Part shown: piece by piece, positions 17,009 through 25,392 of the stretch
Numbering within the stretch: the stretch's first letter is position 1
Layout of the letters: every line of letters begins with the position of its first letter
Assembly: GCA_016290295.1 (NCBI GenBank)
Contig: JAEETJ010000020.1
Span: forward strand, 1-49,721
DNA from: Bacteroidales bacterium
GTDB lineage: Bacteria > Bacteroidota > Bacteroidia > Bacteroidales > WCHB1-69
Length of the DNA stretch: 49,721 bases
Direction of reading: 5' to 3'
The notes under the pieces: generated by a model
Databases searched by the model: none
What the model was told of the DNA's origin: nothing
What the model saw: only the letters and a program-made list of their open reading frames with translations
Translations under genes and position numbers: made by a program

Positions 17009-17893
17009 ATGCAAATAATTGACGGAAAGAAAATTGCGGCTGAGATTAAGGCCGAAATAGCCAACGAAGTGAAGGCTATGATTGACAAAGGGGAAGCCGC
17101 TCCCCATCTGGCAGCGGTCATTGTCGGTGATGATGGCGCCGCCCAGACCTACGTGGACAGTATCAAGAAGAACTGTCAGACCGTAGGCTTCACCTCCTCT
17201 ATCTACCATTTTCCAGCAGACATCAAGGAGGAAGAATTCCTGAAAGCCATTGATTTCCTGAATAATGACATAGATATTGACGGCTATATCATCCAGTTGC
17301 CATTGCCTAAACACATCTCCAACGACAAAGTGCTGGCACATGTGGATCCCGCCAAAGACATGGACTGCTTCCATCCCGCCAATATGGGCAACCTGCTGTT
17401 GGGCAAGGACTGCTACAAGCCTGCCACCCCGCATGGTACTATGGAACTGATACGCCGCGCCGGCATCGAAACAGAAGGTAAAAACTGTGTGGTATTGGGC
17501 CGCAGCAACATTGTAGGCAAACCCTTAGCCATGATGTTAGCCCAGAAGGACGCTAACGCCACCGTCACCATTTGCCATAGTAAAACAAAGAACCTGAAAC
17601 GCATCTGCGCCAAAGCCGACATATTGTTTGTCGCCATCGGCCAGCCCGAAATGATTACCGCCGACTATGTCAAAAAAGACGCTGTGGTCATCGATATCGG
17701 CATTCACCGCATTGAAGACCCCGAAAGCGAGAAGGGCTACCGCATCTGCGGCGATGTCAACTACAACGATGTGGCTGGCAAGTGCTCCGCCATCACACCC
17801 GTACCTGGCGGCGTAGGCCCCATGACCATGACCTGCCTGCTGATGAACACGCTGACTGCGAGGAAGAAGAAACAATTAACAGTTAATAATTAA
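17009..17893 (+). CDS. folD: Methylenetetrahydrofolate dehydrogenase/cyclohydrolase, atypical active site
   Basis: This 294-residue cytosolic enzyme of one-carbon metabolism normally interconverts methylene-, methenyl- and formyl-tetrahydrofolate. Family motifs include DGYIIQLPLPKHI, VVLGRSNIVGKP, ITPVPGGVGPMT and the Rossmann segment. One key residue departs: the usual Y-V-x-x-K-x-K motif reads Y48-V-D-S-I52-K-K here (AAQTYVDSIKKNCQTVGF), so the catalytic lysine four after the tyrosine is isoleucine. The usual KDVDGFH is KDMDCFH. Adjacent K53 might substitute. The cyclohydrolase step could be weak or lost. The last codons (QLTVNN) and the stop come from a 7-bp repeat. It lies 82 bp after the GHKL gene, on the same strand. 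Confidence 0.92.
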   Translation: MQIIDGKKIAAEIKAEIANEVKAMIDKGEAAPHLAAVIVGDDGAAQTYVDSIKKNCQTVGFTSSIYHFPADIKEEEFLKAIDFLNNDIDIDGYIIQLPLPKHISNDKVLAHVDPAKDMDCFHPANMGNLLLGKDCYKPATPHGTMELIRRAGIETEGKNCVVLGRSNIVGKPLAMMLAQKDANATVTICHSKTKNLKRICAKADILFVAIGQPEMITADYVKKDAVVIDIGIHRIEDPESEKGYRICGDVNYNDVAGKCSAITPVPGGVGPMTMTCLLMNTLTARKKKQLTVNN

Positions 17894-17964
17894 TAGTTAG
17901 TGGTTAGTAATTGATAATTATCAATTATCAATTATCAATTATTAATTGTAAATTATTAATTCTC
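17876..17964. repeat. 7-bp tandem repeat tract overlapping the folD stop codon
   Basis: AGTTAAT, AGTTAGT and ATTATCA-type units repeat with a 7-bp period from inside the folD 3' end to the end of the convergent FISUMP gene. They occupy the whole intergenic space and include self-complementary TAATT/AATTA blocks. Confidence 0.8.
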
Positions 17965-18748
17965 AATCTTGTATGCAGCGTACTGAGAAGCCACTGGCTT
18001 TGGTATCCAGGAATATTTTAATGCTGGCATTATCATAGCTCATACCGAAGCTATAGGCGTAAGCAGCATCGTATTCTTTCGCACTCCAAAAATTGGCTTT
18101 GTAACCGAAATTGTTATAATGTTCGTAATTGTAAAATCCAGCGGGAAGGATACTAAATCCTGAAGCATTGTTAGACTGTTGATTATGACCCACCGTACAC
18201 GAGTTGGGACTGGACTGCCATCCCTTTTCAGAAGCCAATGCCTGGGCAACCTGCTTCTGCATACCATCACCACACGACATGCCTAACAAAACCAGCTGAT
18301 CCTCCAATTTTTCCCACTCATCCATCGTGGGTAAATGCCAACCTTTGGGACACACCGACTTCGCCGACCTCCATTCATACAGATATCCGTAAGTCTGCAC
18401 ATTGGCATAATTGCCATTAGGGTAATAATAATTGAGAATTTTCCCATCCCGACCATGGGTTGAACGCAGATTTTCCTTTAGCCAGCATTGGTTTCCTACC
18501 AATACCGTATGATAATTGTTTCCGTCATAATCCGTCACCTGTTTTTCCAAACACCTACGCTGGAGTTCAGACGTACTATGACTTTCGTTCACAGATTCTT
18601 CTGTCGAGACTGTGTTATCTTCTGGAGAAGGTCTGTCGGAATTTGAGTAATCCGAAACGTTTTTATGCTGAAAAGAAATTCCTTCAATCACGCATGCCTG
18701 CAACAAACAACAACAGAGAATGCCAAGCAATAAGAGTTTATTTTTCAT
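17963..18748 (-). CDS. FISUMP-domain lipoprotein
   Basis: This 261-residue protein has a lipoprotein signal (MKNKLLLLGILCCCLLQAC, lipidated C19), then a serine-rich low-complexity stretch (about 35-65). A FISUMP domain (Fibrobacter succinogenes major paralogous domain) covers about 70-261, marked by VGNQCWLKENLR, GWHLPTMDEWEKL and a C-terminal SGFSVRCIQD. Such domains are common in surface lipoproteins of Bacteroidota and Fibrobacterota, with no proven biochemical role. It starts 40 bp downstream of the GH29-GH3 stop codon on the same strand, so it may be co-expressed and act at the same surface. A weak TAACTTTA near the ATG is not a full promoter match. Confidence 0.85.
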   Translation of the reverse strand: MKNKLLLLGILCCCLLQACVIEGISFQHKNVSDYSNSDRPSPEDNTVSTEESVNESHSTSELQRRCLEKQVTDYDGNNYHTVLVGNQCWLKENLRSTHGRDGKILNYYYPNGNYANVQTYGYLYEWRSAKSVCPKGWHLPTMDEWEKLEDQLVLLGMSCGDGMQKQVAQALASEKGWQSSPNSCTVGHNQQSNNASGFSILPAGFYNYEHYNNFGYKANFWSAKEYDAAYAYSFGMSYDNASIKIFLDTKASGFSVRCIQD

Positions 18749-18788
18749 AGAATAAAGTTATCATATCAATCTTCATATATCGGCATTT

Positions 18789-21700
18789 TTAATCCAAAGT
18801 GATTGTTTTTTCGAGTCGTATGTCCTGACTGGAAGCACCGAGCATCAAAGTATATTTTGACGGTTCAAAACGTAATCTACCCTCTTCATCCATGAAAGAA
18901 AAATCTTCCTTGGAAAGTTTTATCGTCACCGTTTTGCTTTCTCCTTTTTTCAGAAACACTTTCTCAAAAGCGATTAACTGACGCTCAGGACGCACCACCG
19001 AAGCTTTCTCCTGGCGCAAATACAGCTGTGCCACCTCTGCCCCATCACGGTCACCAGTATTCGTTAAAGTAAACGAAACCATCACCGAATCAGCCTTTTG
19101 AGCAACATTCATATCAGCAAATGAAAAAGTTGTATAACTCAATCCGAAACCAAAGGGATACAAAGGCTGGGCAGATTCGTCCGTATAATTGTTTCTATGA
19201 TTTGCAACATTGTAATATACCGGCAATTGTCCCACCGAACGAGGATAAGAGACAGGCAGTTTTCCCGACGGATTGGCATCACCGAAAATGAGGTCGGCCA
19301 AGGCATTGCCGCCCTGTGCACCCGGGTACCAGGCATTGAGGATAGCCACATCGGATTCGTCCGCCCAGCTCAAGTCCAACGGACGTCCCTGTATCATCAC
19401 CAGAACGACAGGCTGGCCCGTTTTCACCAAAGCTTCCAAGAGCTGTTGCTGATAGCCCATCAACGACAAGGTGGCGCGGTCGAAGCCTTCGCCAGATTCC
19501 ATGTCACTCACCGTTTTGGCCGTCGCATCCGCTGCGCCGGTTTCCTTGTAGCTGGTACGGAAATCGCGGGCACTGGAGCCACCTAAGGCCACGATGACCA
19601 CATCCGCCCAACGAGCAGTGGTCACGGCCTTGTCAATTTCATTCCACGACATATCACGGATGTCACAGCCCTTCACATAATGTATCTCGGCATTGGGCAG
19701 TTTGTTTCTGATGCCTTGCAGCAGGGTCACCACCTTGCCTTCGGCCTGCGGTGCAGTGTAATCGCCCAACATATTATACACATTGTCGGCATTGGGACCA
19801 ATAACCGCCACACGCTTCACATCTTTAGATAATGGCAATAGATCATCATTCTTCAACATCACCACCGATTCTGTCGCTGCCTGACGGTTCAACTTATCAA
19901 AAGCGAAGCCTGTTTTAAATTTTTCATTATCCGAAAGATTAAAATCAGCATACGATTTATCAAACAAGCCCAACTTGAACTTATATCTCAGCACGTGTCT
20001 CACAGCCTCATCCAACTCATTTTCAGACACTAACCCTTCCTCCAAAGCCTGCATCAATGGCTGGGTATAGCAAGAAGCCCCAAGGTCGATGTCCACCCCG
20101 GCTTTCAGAGCCTGAACCGCAGCCTCTTTATAATCAGCCGCCATGCGAGAGCTCACCAAGCCGTTGATAGCATACAGGTCGGAAATCACCACCCCGTCGA
20201 ACTGCCAAGCATGGCGTAAGATATTTTTTATCAACCATTTGTTGGCCGAACAAGGCACTCCGTCAATATCATTATAGGCGGTCATCACACCCCCGATTTC
20301 CGGGCCTTGTCGGAAAGGCAAGGAAAGCTGTGACAACAACTCACGGGTTCCCACATGCGACGAGGCCCCGTTGTGGCCGCCTTCCGACACGCCGTAAGCC
20401 GACAGGTGCTTCATTACCGGCAAAAGTTGGGCTGAAGCCAAGCCTCGGGCATACGCATCACCCATCTGAGCCGCCAACATCGGATCTTCGCCATAGCCTT
20501 CCTCCATGCGTGACCAGCGGGGATCACGGCAAACATCAACAACAGGACCGAAGGCCACGTTGGCGCCCTGCAAGGCCGTCTGTTTGGCTACCGCTTTGCC
20601 CAAATCGTTTTCCAATTGCTTGTTGAACGTGGAAGCCCTTCCCAAGCCTGTTGGAATCACTGTGGTACCAATAGCCATATGCCCATGGGGGCATTCTTCG
20701 GCCAAAAACAAAGGAATGCCCAAGCGGGTATGCTCACGCACCCATCGCTGCATAGCATTGCTCAACGATAACGCCAACTGCGGATTCAGGCCATTGTCAA
20801 TAGTTTTCTCTGTCCACGGGTCAGCACGCATTACTGCCCATGAACCGCCAATCAACTTCTTGCCCATATCCTGCTCAAACTTATCGGTGAGACGCACCGA
20901 CTGTCCATTCCGTTCGTAATAGCTCCACCCCATCGTCATGGCCAGCTGTCCGATTTTTTCCTCGGTTGTCATCTGCTGCAGCAAGTCCTCCACCCGCATG
21001 TCAACGCTCTGCGACGGATTCTCATATACATCGCAACGGCCATTCTTGTTCAAATCCTGATAAGTTGGCGCATCCACCGCAAACTTGAGAACAAAAGGCC
21101 TTTGACTATCCGAAAGTTCATACGTCAGACGCACACTCACCTTGCCATTTTCAACTCTGTAATATACAGGGCCTCTTCCGCTCAGCAGCTGCATTTTTGC
21201 CCCTTTAGCCGGTATATTTCCCGTCCAGGTCAGCATGGCATCTCGGGTACCGGGACATAAGGCATAGACATATTTGCCATCTTTCGAGGTGGTAAACCAC
21301 AAATTATCGGCCTTATAATTACTTAAAGTCCGAGTGTTGTATATCGCTTCACCGTTAGCCTTCATCCATGCACCTATCTCTTCCAAAATCTTCACTACTT
21401 CTGGTTCTATCAAGCCCTGGGGCGTGGGACCGATACCCAAAAGCAAACTACCGCCTTTGGCCACGATTTCCATCATCATGCCGATAACTTCTTTTGCGGA
21501 TTTGAACTTCGCATTGGGCACATAGCCCCAGTCTTTACTCAGCGGCACACAGGTTTCCCACGGATTAGCGAGCTGTTTTTCAGGAATCTGTTTTTCAGGA
21601 GTTTGGTAGTTCTCATACTCGCCCCCCACAGTACGGTCCACTATTAAAATGCCTGGCTGATTTTGACGGGCGATTTTCGCCACCTTGTCCATATCAATGT

Positions 21701-22424
21701 CCTCTTCAGGCGGACGCACCCAGCCTCCATCCAACCACAGAATGTCCACCTTTCCATAATTCGATGTTATCTCACCTATCTGATTATGAACATACTGCTT
21801 AAAGTTCTCCCAACGCTGCGGATGCTGATCTATTTTATAGTTTACATGACGATTTGGAGTGGCATAACGGCTCCACCAATAGTCCTGCGAATGCCAATCG
21901 GGCTTTGAAAAATAAGCGCCGATCATCATATTCTGCTTTCTGAAAGCCTCGAAAACATACTTCAAAGCATCAGCCTTGGAATTTTTAGCAAAAGGGCCTT
22001 TGGCAATGGAAAAATCACTGTATTTCGTGTCAAACAAGGCAAAACCATCGTGATGTTTGGTCGTAAACACAACATATTTCATGCCCGCATTACGAGCCAC
22101 AGAAGCCCACTGGTCAGGATCAAAATCCACAGGATTAAACTCCTTGCTCAGGTTCCAATACCATTGCTTGTAATCATCGTAAGGGATGGTGCTGTCGCGC
22201 GGAATCCAGTCCTCATCCTCCGAACAGATGGACCATGATTCAACGATACCTGGCACTGCATACAGTCCCCAGTGGATAATCATACCGAATTTCAAATCTT
22301 TCCACTGCTCCAGTTTAGCCTTCACCTCAGGTTCTTTTGGTGCCACATAATGGGAGGCGTAATCCTGGGCAAAAACAGTTGCAGCATAAACTAATATCAA
22401 CAAGATGGTCAATAGTCTCTTCAT
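18789..22424 (-). CDS. GH29 alpha-L-fucosidase / GH3 beta-glycosidase fusion
   Basis: This 1211-residue protein joins two complete glycoside hydrolases. A signal peptide covers residues 1-20 (ending TVFAQ). GH29 covers about 25-360, with KFGMIIHWGLYAVPG, FTTKHHDGFALF and the nucleophile D232 in VDILWLDGGW; a small beta domain runs to about 450. A short linker follows (YQDLNKNGRCDVYENP). GH3 covers about 475-1211, with KHLSAYG, the nucleophile D749 in GVVISDLYAINGL and a C-terminal FnIII-like domain (GAEVAQLYLR). The pair suggests sequential removal of fucose and a beta-linked sugar from one glycan. No T9SS sorting domain is seen, so a periplasmic site is likely. The start at 22424 is chosen because a promoter element (22449-22456) lies downstream of the alternative upstream start at 22484. 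Confidence 0.93.
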   Translation of the reverse strand: MKRLLTILLILVYAATVFAQDYASHYVAPKEPEVKAKLEQWKDLKFGMIIHWGLYAVPGIVESWSICSEDEDWIPRDSTIPYDDYKQWYWNLSKEFNPVDFDPDQWASVARNAGMKYVVFTTKHHDGFALFDTKYSDFSIAKGPFAKNSKADALKYVFEAFRKQNMMIGAYFSKPDWHSQDYWWSRYATPNRHVNYKIDQHPQRWENFKQYVHNQIGEITSNYGKVDILWLDGGWVRPPEEDIDMDKVAKIARQNQPGILIVDRTVGGEYENYQTPEKQIPEKQLANPWETCVPLSKDWGYVPNAKFKSAKEVIGMMMEIVAKGGSLLLGIGPTPQGLIEPEVVKILEEIGAWMKANGEAIYNTRTLSNYKADNLWFTTSKDGKYVYALCPGTRDAMLTWTGNIPAKGAKMQLLSGRGPVYYRVENGKVSVRLTYELSDSQRPFVLKFAVDAPTYQDLNKNGRCDVYENPSQSVDMRVEDLLQQMTTEEKIGQLAMTMGWSYYERNGQSVRLTDKFEQDMGKKLIGGSWAVMRADPWTEKTIDNGLNPQLALSLSNAMQRWVREHTRLGIPLFLAEECPHGHMAIGTTVIPTGLGRASTFNKQLENDLGKAVAKQTALQGANVAFGPVVDVCRDPRWSRMEEGYGEDPMLAAQMGDAYARGLASAQLLPVMKHLSAYGVSEGGHNGASSHVGTRELLSQLSLPFRQGPEIGGVMTAYNDIDGVPCSANKWLIKNILRHAWQFDGVVISDLYAINGLVSSRMAADYKEAAVQALKAGVDIDLGASCYTQPLMQALEEGLVSENELDEAVRHVLRYKFKLGLFDKSYADFNLSDNEKFKTGFAFDKLNRQAATESVVMLKNDDLLPLSKDVKRVAVIGPNADNVYNMLGDYTAPQAEGKVVTLLQGIRNKLPNAEIHYVKGCDIRDMSWNEIDKAVTTARWADVVIVALGGSSARDFRTSYKETGAADATAKTVSDMESGEGFDRATLSLMGYQQQLLEALVKTGQPVVLVMIQGRPLDLSWADESDVAILNAWYPGAQGGNALADLIFGDANPSGKLPVSYPRSVGQLPVYYNVANHRNNYTDESAQPLYPFGFGLSYTTFSFADMNVAQKADSVMVSFTLTNTGDRDGAEVAQLYLRQEKASVVRPERQLIAFEKVFLKKGESKTVTIKLSKEDFSFMDEEGRLRFEPSKYTLMLGASSQDIRLEKTITLD

Positions 22425-22448
22425 ATCAGATAAGGATAATATAAACAG

Positions 22449-22456
22449 CAAAAATA
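22449..22456 (-). promoter_or_regulatory. -7 element for the GH29-GH3 gene
   Basis: TATTTTTG on the minus strand matches TAnnTTTG, 24 bp upstream of the chosen ATG. It rules out the longer start at 22484. Confidence 0.65.
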
Positions 22457-22527
22457 CAAAATAATGTTGAACAAACACGCACATTTACTCTCTAAAAAAC
22501 AGTCTCAAAAAAATTTTCGAATGGCAG

Positions 22528-22557
22528 TTGCAGATTCAAAAAAAAGTTGTACTTTTG
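22528..22557 (+). promoter_or_regulatory. Promoter for tRNA-Leu
   Basis: TTG (22528-22530), a 19-bp spacer and TACTTTTG (22550-22557) precede the mature tRNA 5' end by 15 bp. Confidence 0.75.
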
Positions 22558-22572
22558 CACCCGCAAAAACGA

Positions 22573-22659
22573 GCCCAGGTGGTGGAATTGGTAGACACGC
22601 TACTTTGAGGGGGTAGTGGGAGTACTCCCGTGCAAGTTCGACTCTTGTCCTGGGCACCA
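22573..22659 (+). tRNA. tRNA-Leu (anticodon GAG)
   Basis: This is an 87-nt type II tRNA with an encoded CCA. The acceptor stem GCCCAGG pairs with CCTGGGC, and the discriminator is A22656. The anticodon stem CTACT/GGTAG encloses the loop TTGAGGG, which gives anticodon GAG and decodes CUC/CUU. The variable arm GGGAGTACTCCC is a self-complementary hairpin, as expected for leucine tRNAs. It is flanked by its own promoter and terminator. Confidence 0.95.
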
Positions 22660-22660
22660 A

Positions 22661-22688
22661 AAGCTCTGATTTCGGTCAGAGCTTTTTT
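22661..22688 (+). terminator. Rho-independent terminator after tRNA-Leu
   Basis: AAGCTCTGA and TCAGAGCTT form a 9-bp stem followed by a run of T residues, directly after the CCA end. Confidence 0.85.
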
Positions 22689-22689
22689 A

Positions 22690-22932
22690 GTTAAGAGTTA
22701 ATAGTTAAAAGTTAATAGTTAAAGGGCACAAATTCAAAATTCAAAATCCAACACTAACCTTTCTAACCTTTCTAACCTTTCTAATCCTTCCATCCTGTAA
22801 TCCTGTAATCCTGTAATCCTGTAATCAATAGCACTCCCTTTGAGCACGAAGTGCAAAACCCCACTAACCACTGACACCTGACACCTGACCACTGACCACT
22901 GACCACTGACCACTGTAACCTGTAACCTATAA
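22690..22932. repeat. Cluster of short tandem repeats upstream of hflX
   Basis: This gap of about 250 bp contains successive repeat families: AGTTAAT/AGTTAAA (7 bp), AATTCAA (7 bp), CTAACCTTT (9 bp), CCTGTAAT (8 bp), a degenerate GGGGAGT-type hairpin unit (22832-22862, stem GCAC-GAA-GTGC), GACCACT (7 bp) and CTGTAAC (7 bp). The hflX ATG follows directly. No gene and no clear promoter were seen. Confidence 0.8.
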
Positions 22933-22935
22933 AAC

Positions 22936-24126
22936 ATGCCACTACCAACCAACGAGATACAACAAGAACGCGCCATCCTTATTGGCGTTTGCACCCCTTC
23001 GGTCACCCCTGAAAAAGTGAAGGAGTACCTGACGGAGCTGGCATTTTTGGTAGATACAGCAGGAGGTGTGCCAGACCGACAGTTCACGCAGAACCTGCCC
23101 TACCCTGATCCGAAGACCTACTTAGGTTCCGGCAAACTCAACGAGGTGCGCGATTACGTAGCCGAAAACAAGATAGATTTAGCTGTCTTTGACGATGAAC
23201 TGACACCCTCACAGGCTCGCAATATTGAGAAAGTATTAGGTTGCAAAATCATGGACCGTACCCACTTGATTCTCGACATTTTTGCTAAGCGGGCACAGAC
23301 GGCCCATGCCAAAGTTCAGGTGGAGTTAGCTCAGTATCAGTACTTGTTGCCACGACTTACCGGTATGTGGACGCACTTGGAGAAACAGCGAGGCGGTATC
23401 GGTATGCGCGGCCCCGGTGAAAAGGAAATTGAAACCGACCGCCGTATCATCCGCGACCGTATTTCATTGCTGAAAGAGAAACTGAAAGACATCGACCGAC
23501 AAAAATCCACCCAACGCGGCAACCGTGAGAAGTTTGTCCGTGTAGCTCTGGTCGGCTATACCAACGTGGGCAAGTCCACCATGATGAACTTGCTCAGCAA
23601 GTCGGATGTCTTTGCCGAAAACAAGCTATTTGCTACCCTCGACACCACTGTACGCAAGGTGGTCATCAACAACCTGCCCTTCCTGCTCTCTGACACGGTT
23701 GGTTTCATCCGCAAACTGCCCCATACGCTTGTCGAGTCTTTCAAATCCACCCTTGATGAAATCCGTGAGACCGACCTGCTCTTGCATGTGGTGGATATTA
23801 GCCACCCCGAGTTCGAGGAGCAGATTGCCGTGGTAAACCAGACTCTGGAGGAACTCAACGCTGGCGGCAAGCCTATGATTCTCATCTTCAACAAGATTGA
23901 CAACTATCATTGGATTGAGAAAGAGCCTGATGACTTGACTCCGAAAGAAAAATGTAACATCAGCTTAGAGGAATTGAAAGCCACCTGGATGGCGAAAAGC
24001 AAGCATAAGACCTTGTTTATTTCCGCTACAGAGAAGGAAAACATCGAGGAATTGAAAGAGGTGCTTTACGAGGAAATCAAGAAGCTCCACATTCAGATTT
24101 ATCCGTACAATAATTTTCTGTATTAG
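22936..24126 (+). CDS. hflX: GTPase HflX
   Basis: This 396-residue ribosome-associated GTPase in E. coli splits stalled or heat-damaged 70S ribosomes. An N-terminal HflX domain covers about 15-195, with the conserved GMRGPGE at 156-162 and coiled coil up to 195. The G domain follows: G1 GYTNVGKST (207-215), G3 DTVGF (253-257) and G4 NKID (319-322). Length fits the family (about 400). Its neighbours are tRNA-Leu upstream and a repeat tract downstream, so it is probably monocistronic, although no promoter could be placed in the repeat-filled leader. Confidence 0.94.
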   Translation: MPLPTNEIQQERAILIGVCTPSVTPEKVKEYLTELAFLVDTAGGVPDRQFTQNLPYPDPKTYLGSGKLNEVRDYVAENKIDLAVFDDELTPSQARNIEKVLGCKIMDRTHLILDIFAKRAQTAHAKVQVELAQYQYLLPRLTGMWTHLEKQRGGIGMRGPGEKEIETDRRIIRDRISLLKEKLKDIDRQKSTQRGNREKFVRVALVGYTNVGKSTMMNLLSKSDVFAENKLFATLDTTVRKVVINNLPFLLSDTVGFIRKLPHTLVESFKSTLDEIRETDLLLHVVDISHPEFEEQIAVVNQTLEELNAGGKPMILIFNKIDNYHWIEKEPDDLTPKEKCNISLEELKATWMAKSKHKTLFISATEKENIEELKEVLYEEIKKLHIQIYPYNNFLY

Positions 24127-24224
24127 GGGAGTCTCGCTTCGCTCAAGGGGAGTCTCATGCTACGCATTCGAGGGGAGTCTCGCTTCGCTTGAGGGGAGTC
24201 TCGCACTAACGTGCTCGAGGGGAG
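24125..24224. repeat. GGGGAGT hairpin array D
   Basis: Four units start at the hflX stop codon, with stems GC-TTC-GC, ATGC-TAC-GCAT, GC-TTC-GC and GCAC-TAAC-GTGC between GGGGAGTCTC and GAGGGGAG flanks. A 7-bp AATTAAG/AATTCAG and TTTTCAG repeat tract continues to about 24350. Confidence 0.85.
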
Positions 24225-24235
24225 AATAGGGGGCT

Positions 24236-24350
24236 AAGAATTAAGAATTAAGAATTCAGAATTCAGAATTCAAAATGTTTAAGTTTAGAAGGTTAATTAT
24301 CAATTGTCAACTGTCAACTTTCAGTTTTCAGTTTTCAGTTTTCAACTTCC
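24236..24350. repeat. 7-bp tandem repeats between hflX and the LRR gene
   Basis: AATTAAG, AATTCAG, TCAATTG/TCAACTG and TTTTCAG units fill the space between the two convergent genes. No further gene was seen in 24127-24355. Confidence 0.75.
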
Positions 24351-24355
24351 TACCA

Positions 24356-24991
24356 CTATCTCTCTCCTTTGGTGCAGTCGCAGAAGGAGGTGGTAAGGAT
24401 GTTGGTTTTGGGTAGCAGTTTTTCCATTTTGTCCAATTCCGATTCCCGAATGGCCACTTGGCGCAGGTCGAAAATTTGCAGTGTTTCTGCCAAATTGGTG
24501 ATAGATGCCGGCAAGACATACAGGGGATTGTCCCAAGCATCAATGATTTCCAGTTTAGTCAGTTGACCAATAGATTCCGGCAACTCATAGATTTTATTTC
24601 TGCTGATAACAAGACCCTTCAATTCCTTCATTTTTCCAATACTTTCCGGCAGACGCACCAAACGATTACTTCCCACATTCAAGTATATCAGCTTGTCTAA
24701 TTCACAAATACGCTGATTAAGGACTTCCAACTTACATCCTTTCACGGTCAATTCACGCAGATTTTTCAGCTGAAAAATCTTTTCCGGCAAAGAATCCATT
24801 CTGCGTTTGTTCACCAATTTCAGCCTGTACGCCTTATCTACATTCATCAAGGCTTCATCAATGGACTTATAAACCGTACCATCATCATCCTGCGAATAGC
24901 CATAACGCACTTTCTGTGCATAAACGCCCACGCAGAGAGAGACCATCAACAACAGTAAAAAACTAATTTTCAAATATTTGCAGAATCTCAT
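24356..24991 (-). CDS. Exported leucine-rich-repeat protein
   Basis: This 211-residue protein has an N-terminal signal peptide (about 1-25, hydrophobic LLLLMVSLCVGVYAQ). About five leucine-rich repeats follow at 60-180 (e.g. LPESIGKMKELKGLVISRNKI, each with LPxxIxxLxxLxxLxxxxN). A short C-terminal segment holds two cysteines. LRR domains mediate protein binding; the partner is unknown. Its ATG overlaps the end of the riboflavin kinase gene by 29 bp in another frame, so it is translationally coupled to that gene despite an unrelated predicted role. There is no T9SS sorting domain, so a periplasmic location is likely. Confidence 0.82.
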   Translation of the reverse strand: MRFCKYLKISFLLLLMVSLCVGVYAQKVRYGYSQDDDGTVYKSIDEALMNVDKAYRLKLVNKRRMDSLPEKIFQLKNLRELTVKGCKLEVLNQRICELDKLIYLNVGSNRLVRLPESIGKMKELKGLVISRNKIYELPESIGQLTKLEIIDAWDNPLYVLPASITNLAETLQIFDLRQVAIRESELDKMEKLLPKTNILTTSFCDCTKGER

Positions 24992-25382
24992 CTTTATCTT
25001 TTTTCAATTGACAGATTAAATCTTCCAGGCTGGCAAACTTTTTTTCTGGACGGATTTTCTTACCTATTTTAAATTTCACCTCGGCACCATAGCAATCTTC
25101 ATTAAAATCAAAAATATTGATTTCCACTGTTTTAGACTGCAAGTCAAGGGTTGGCCGGGTACCCACATACAACATGCCATGATATAACATGTCATTGAGA
25201 ATCAGCTCTGTGGCAAAGACACCTGTATCATTCAATAAATCAGGCGTATCAAGTTCAATATTGATAGTCGGGAAACCGAAAGTGCGGCCGTTTTGCAAAC
25301 CTCTCACCACCTTGCCCGACAGCCATTGCCCATCATTCAAGGTCTGAGATAAGTTGCTCGATAAATGATATGCCAAAATCAA
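24963..25382 (-). CDS. Riboflavin kinase domain protein without FAD synthetase domain
   Basis: This 139-residue protein is only the flavokinase half of bifunctional RibF, which phosphorylates riboflavin to FMN. Key motifs are SGKVVRGLQNGRTFGFPTIN (about 22-41, including the nucleotide/riboflavin-binding GRTFGFPT), the YVGTRPT loop (about 72-78) and FDFNEDCYG (about 90-98). The N-terminus SSNLSQTLNDGQW looks like a shortened remnant of the SSTRIRxALxxGD end of the FMN adenylyltransferase domain. That domain is absent, and the usual protein is about 310 residues. A second, full RibF elsewhere is therefore likely. It follows the GT2 gene by 10 bp. Confidence 0.85.
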   Translation of the reverse strand: MILAYHLSSNLSQTLNDGQWLSGKVVRGLQNGRTFGFPTINIELDTPDLLNDTGVFATELILNDMLYHGMLYVGTRPTLDLQSKTVEINIFDFNEDCYGAEVKFKIGKKIRPEKKFASLEDLICQLKKDKDEILQIFEN

Positions 25383-25392
25383 GTGTCAATTA

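Noticed and set aside
22440-22484. Longer N-terminus for the GH29-GH3 protein from 22484
   Set aside because: The -7 promoter element at 22449-22456 lies within it, and the signal peptide starts naturally at 22424.
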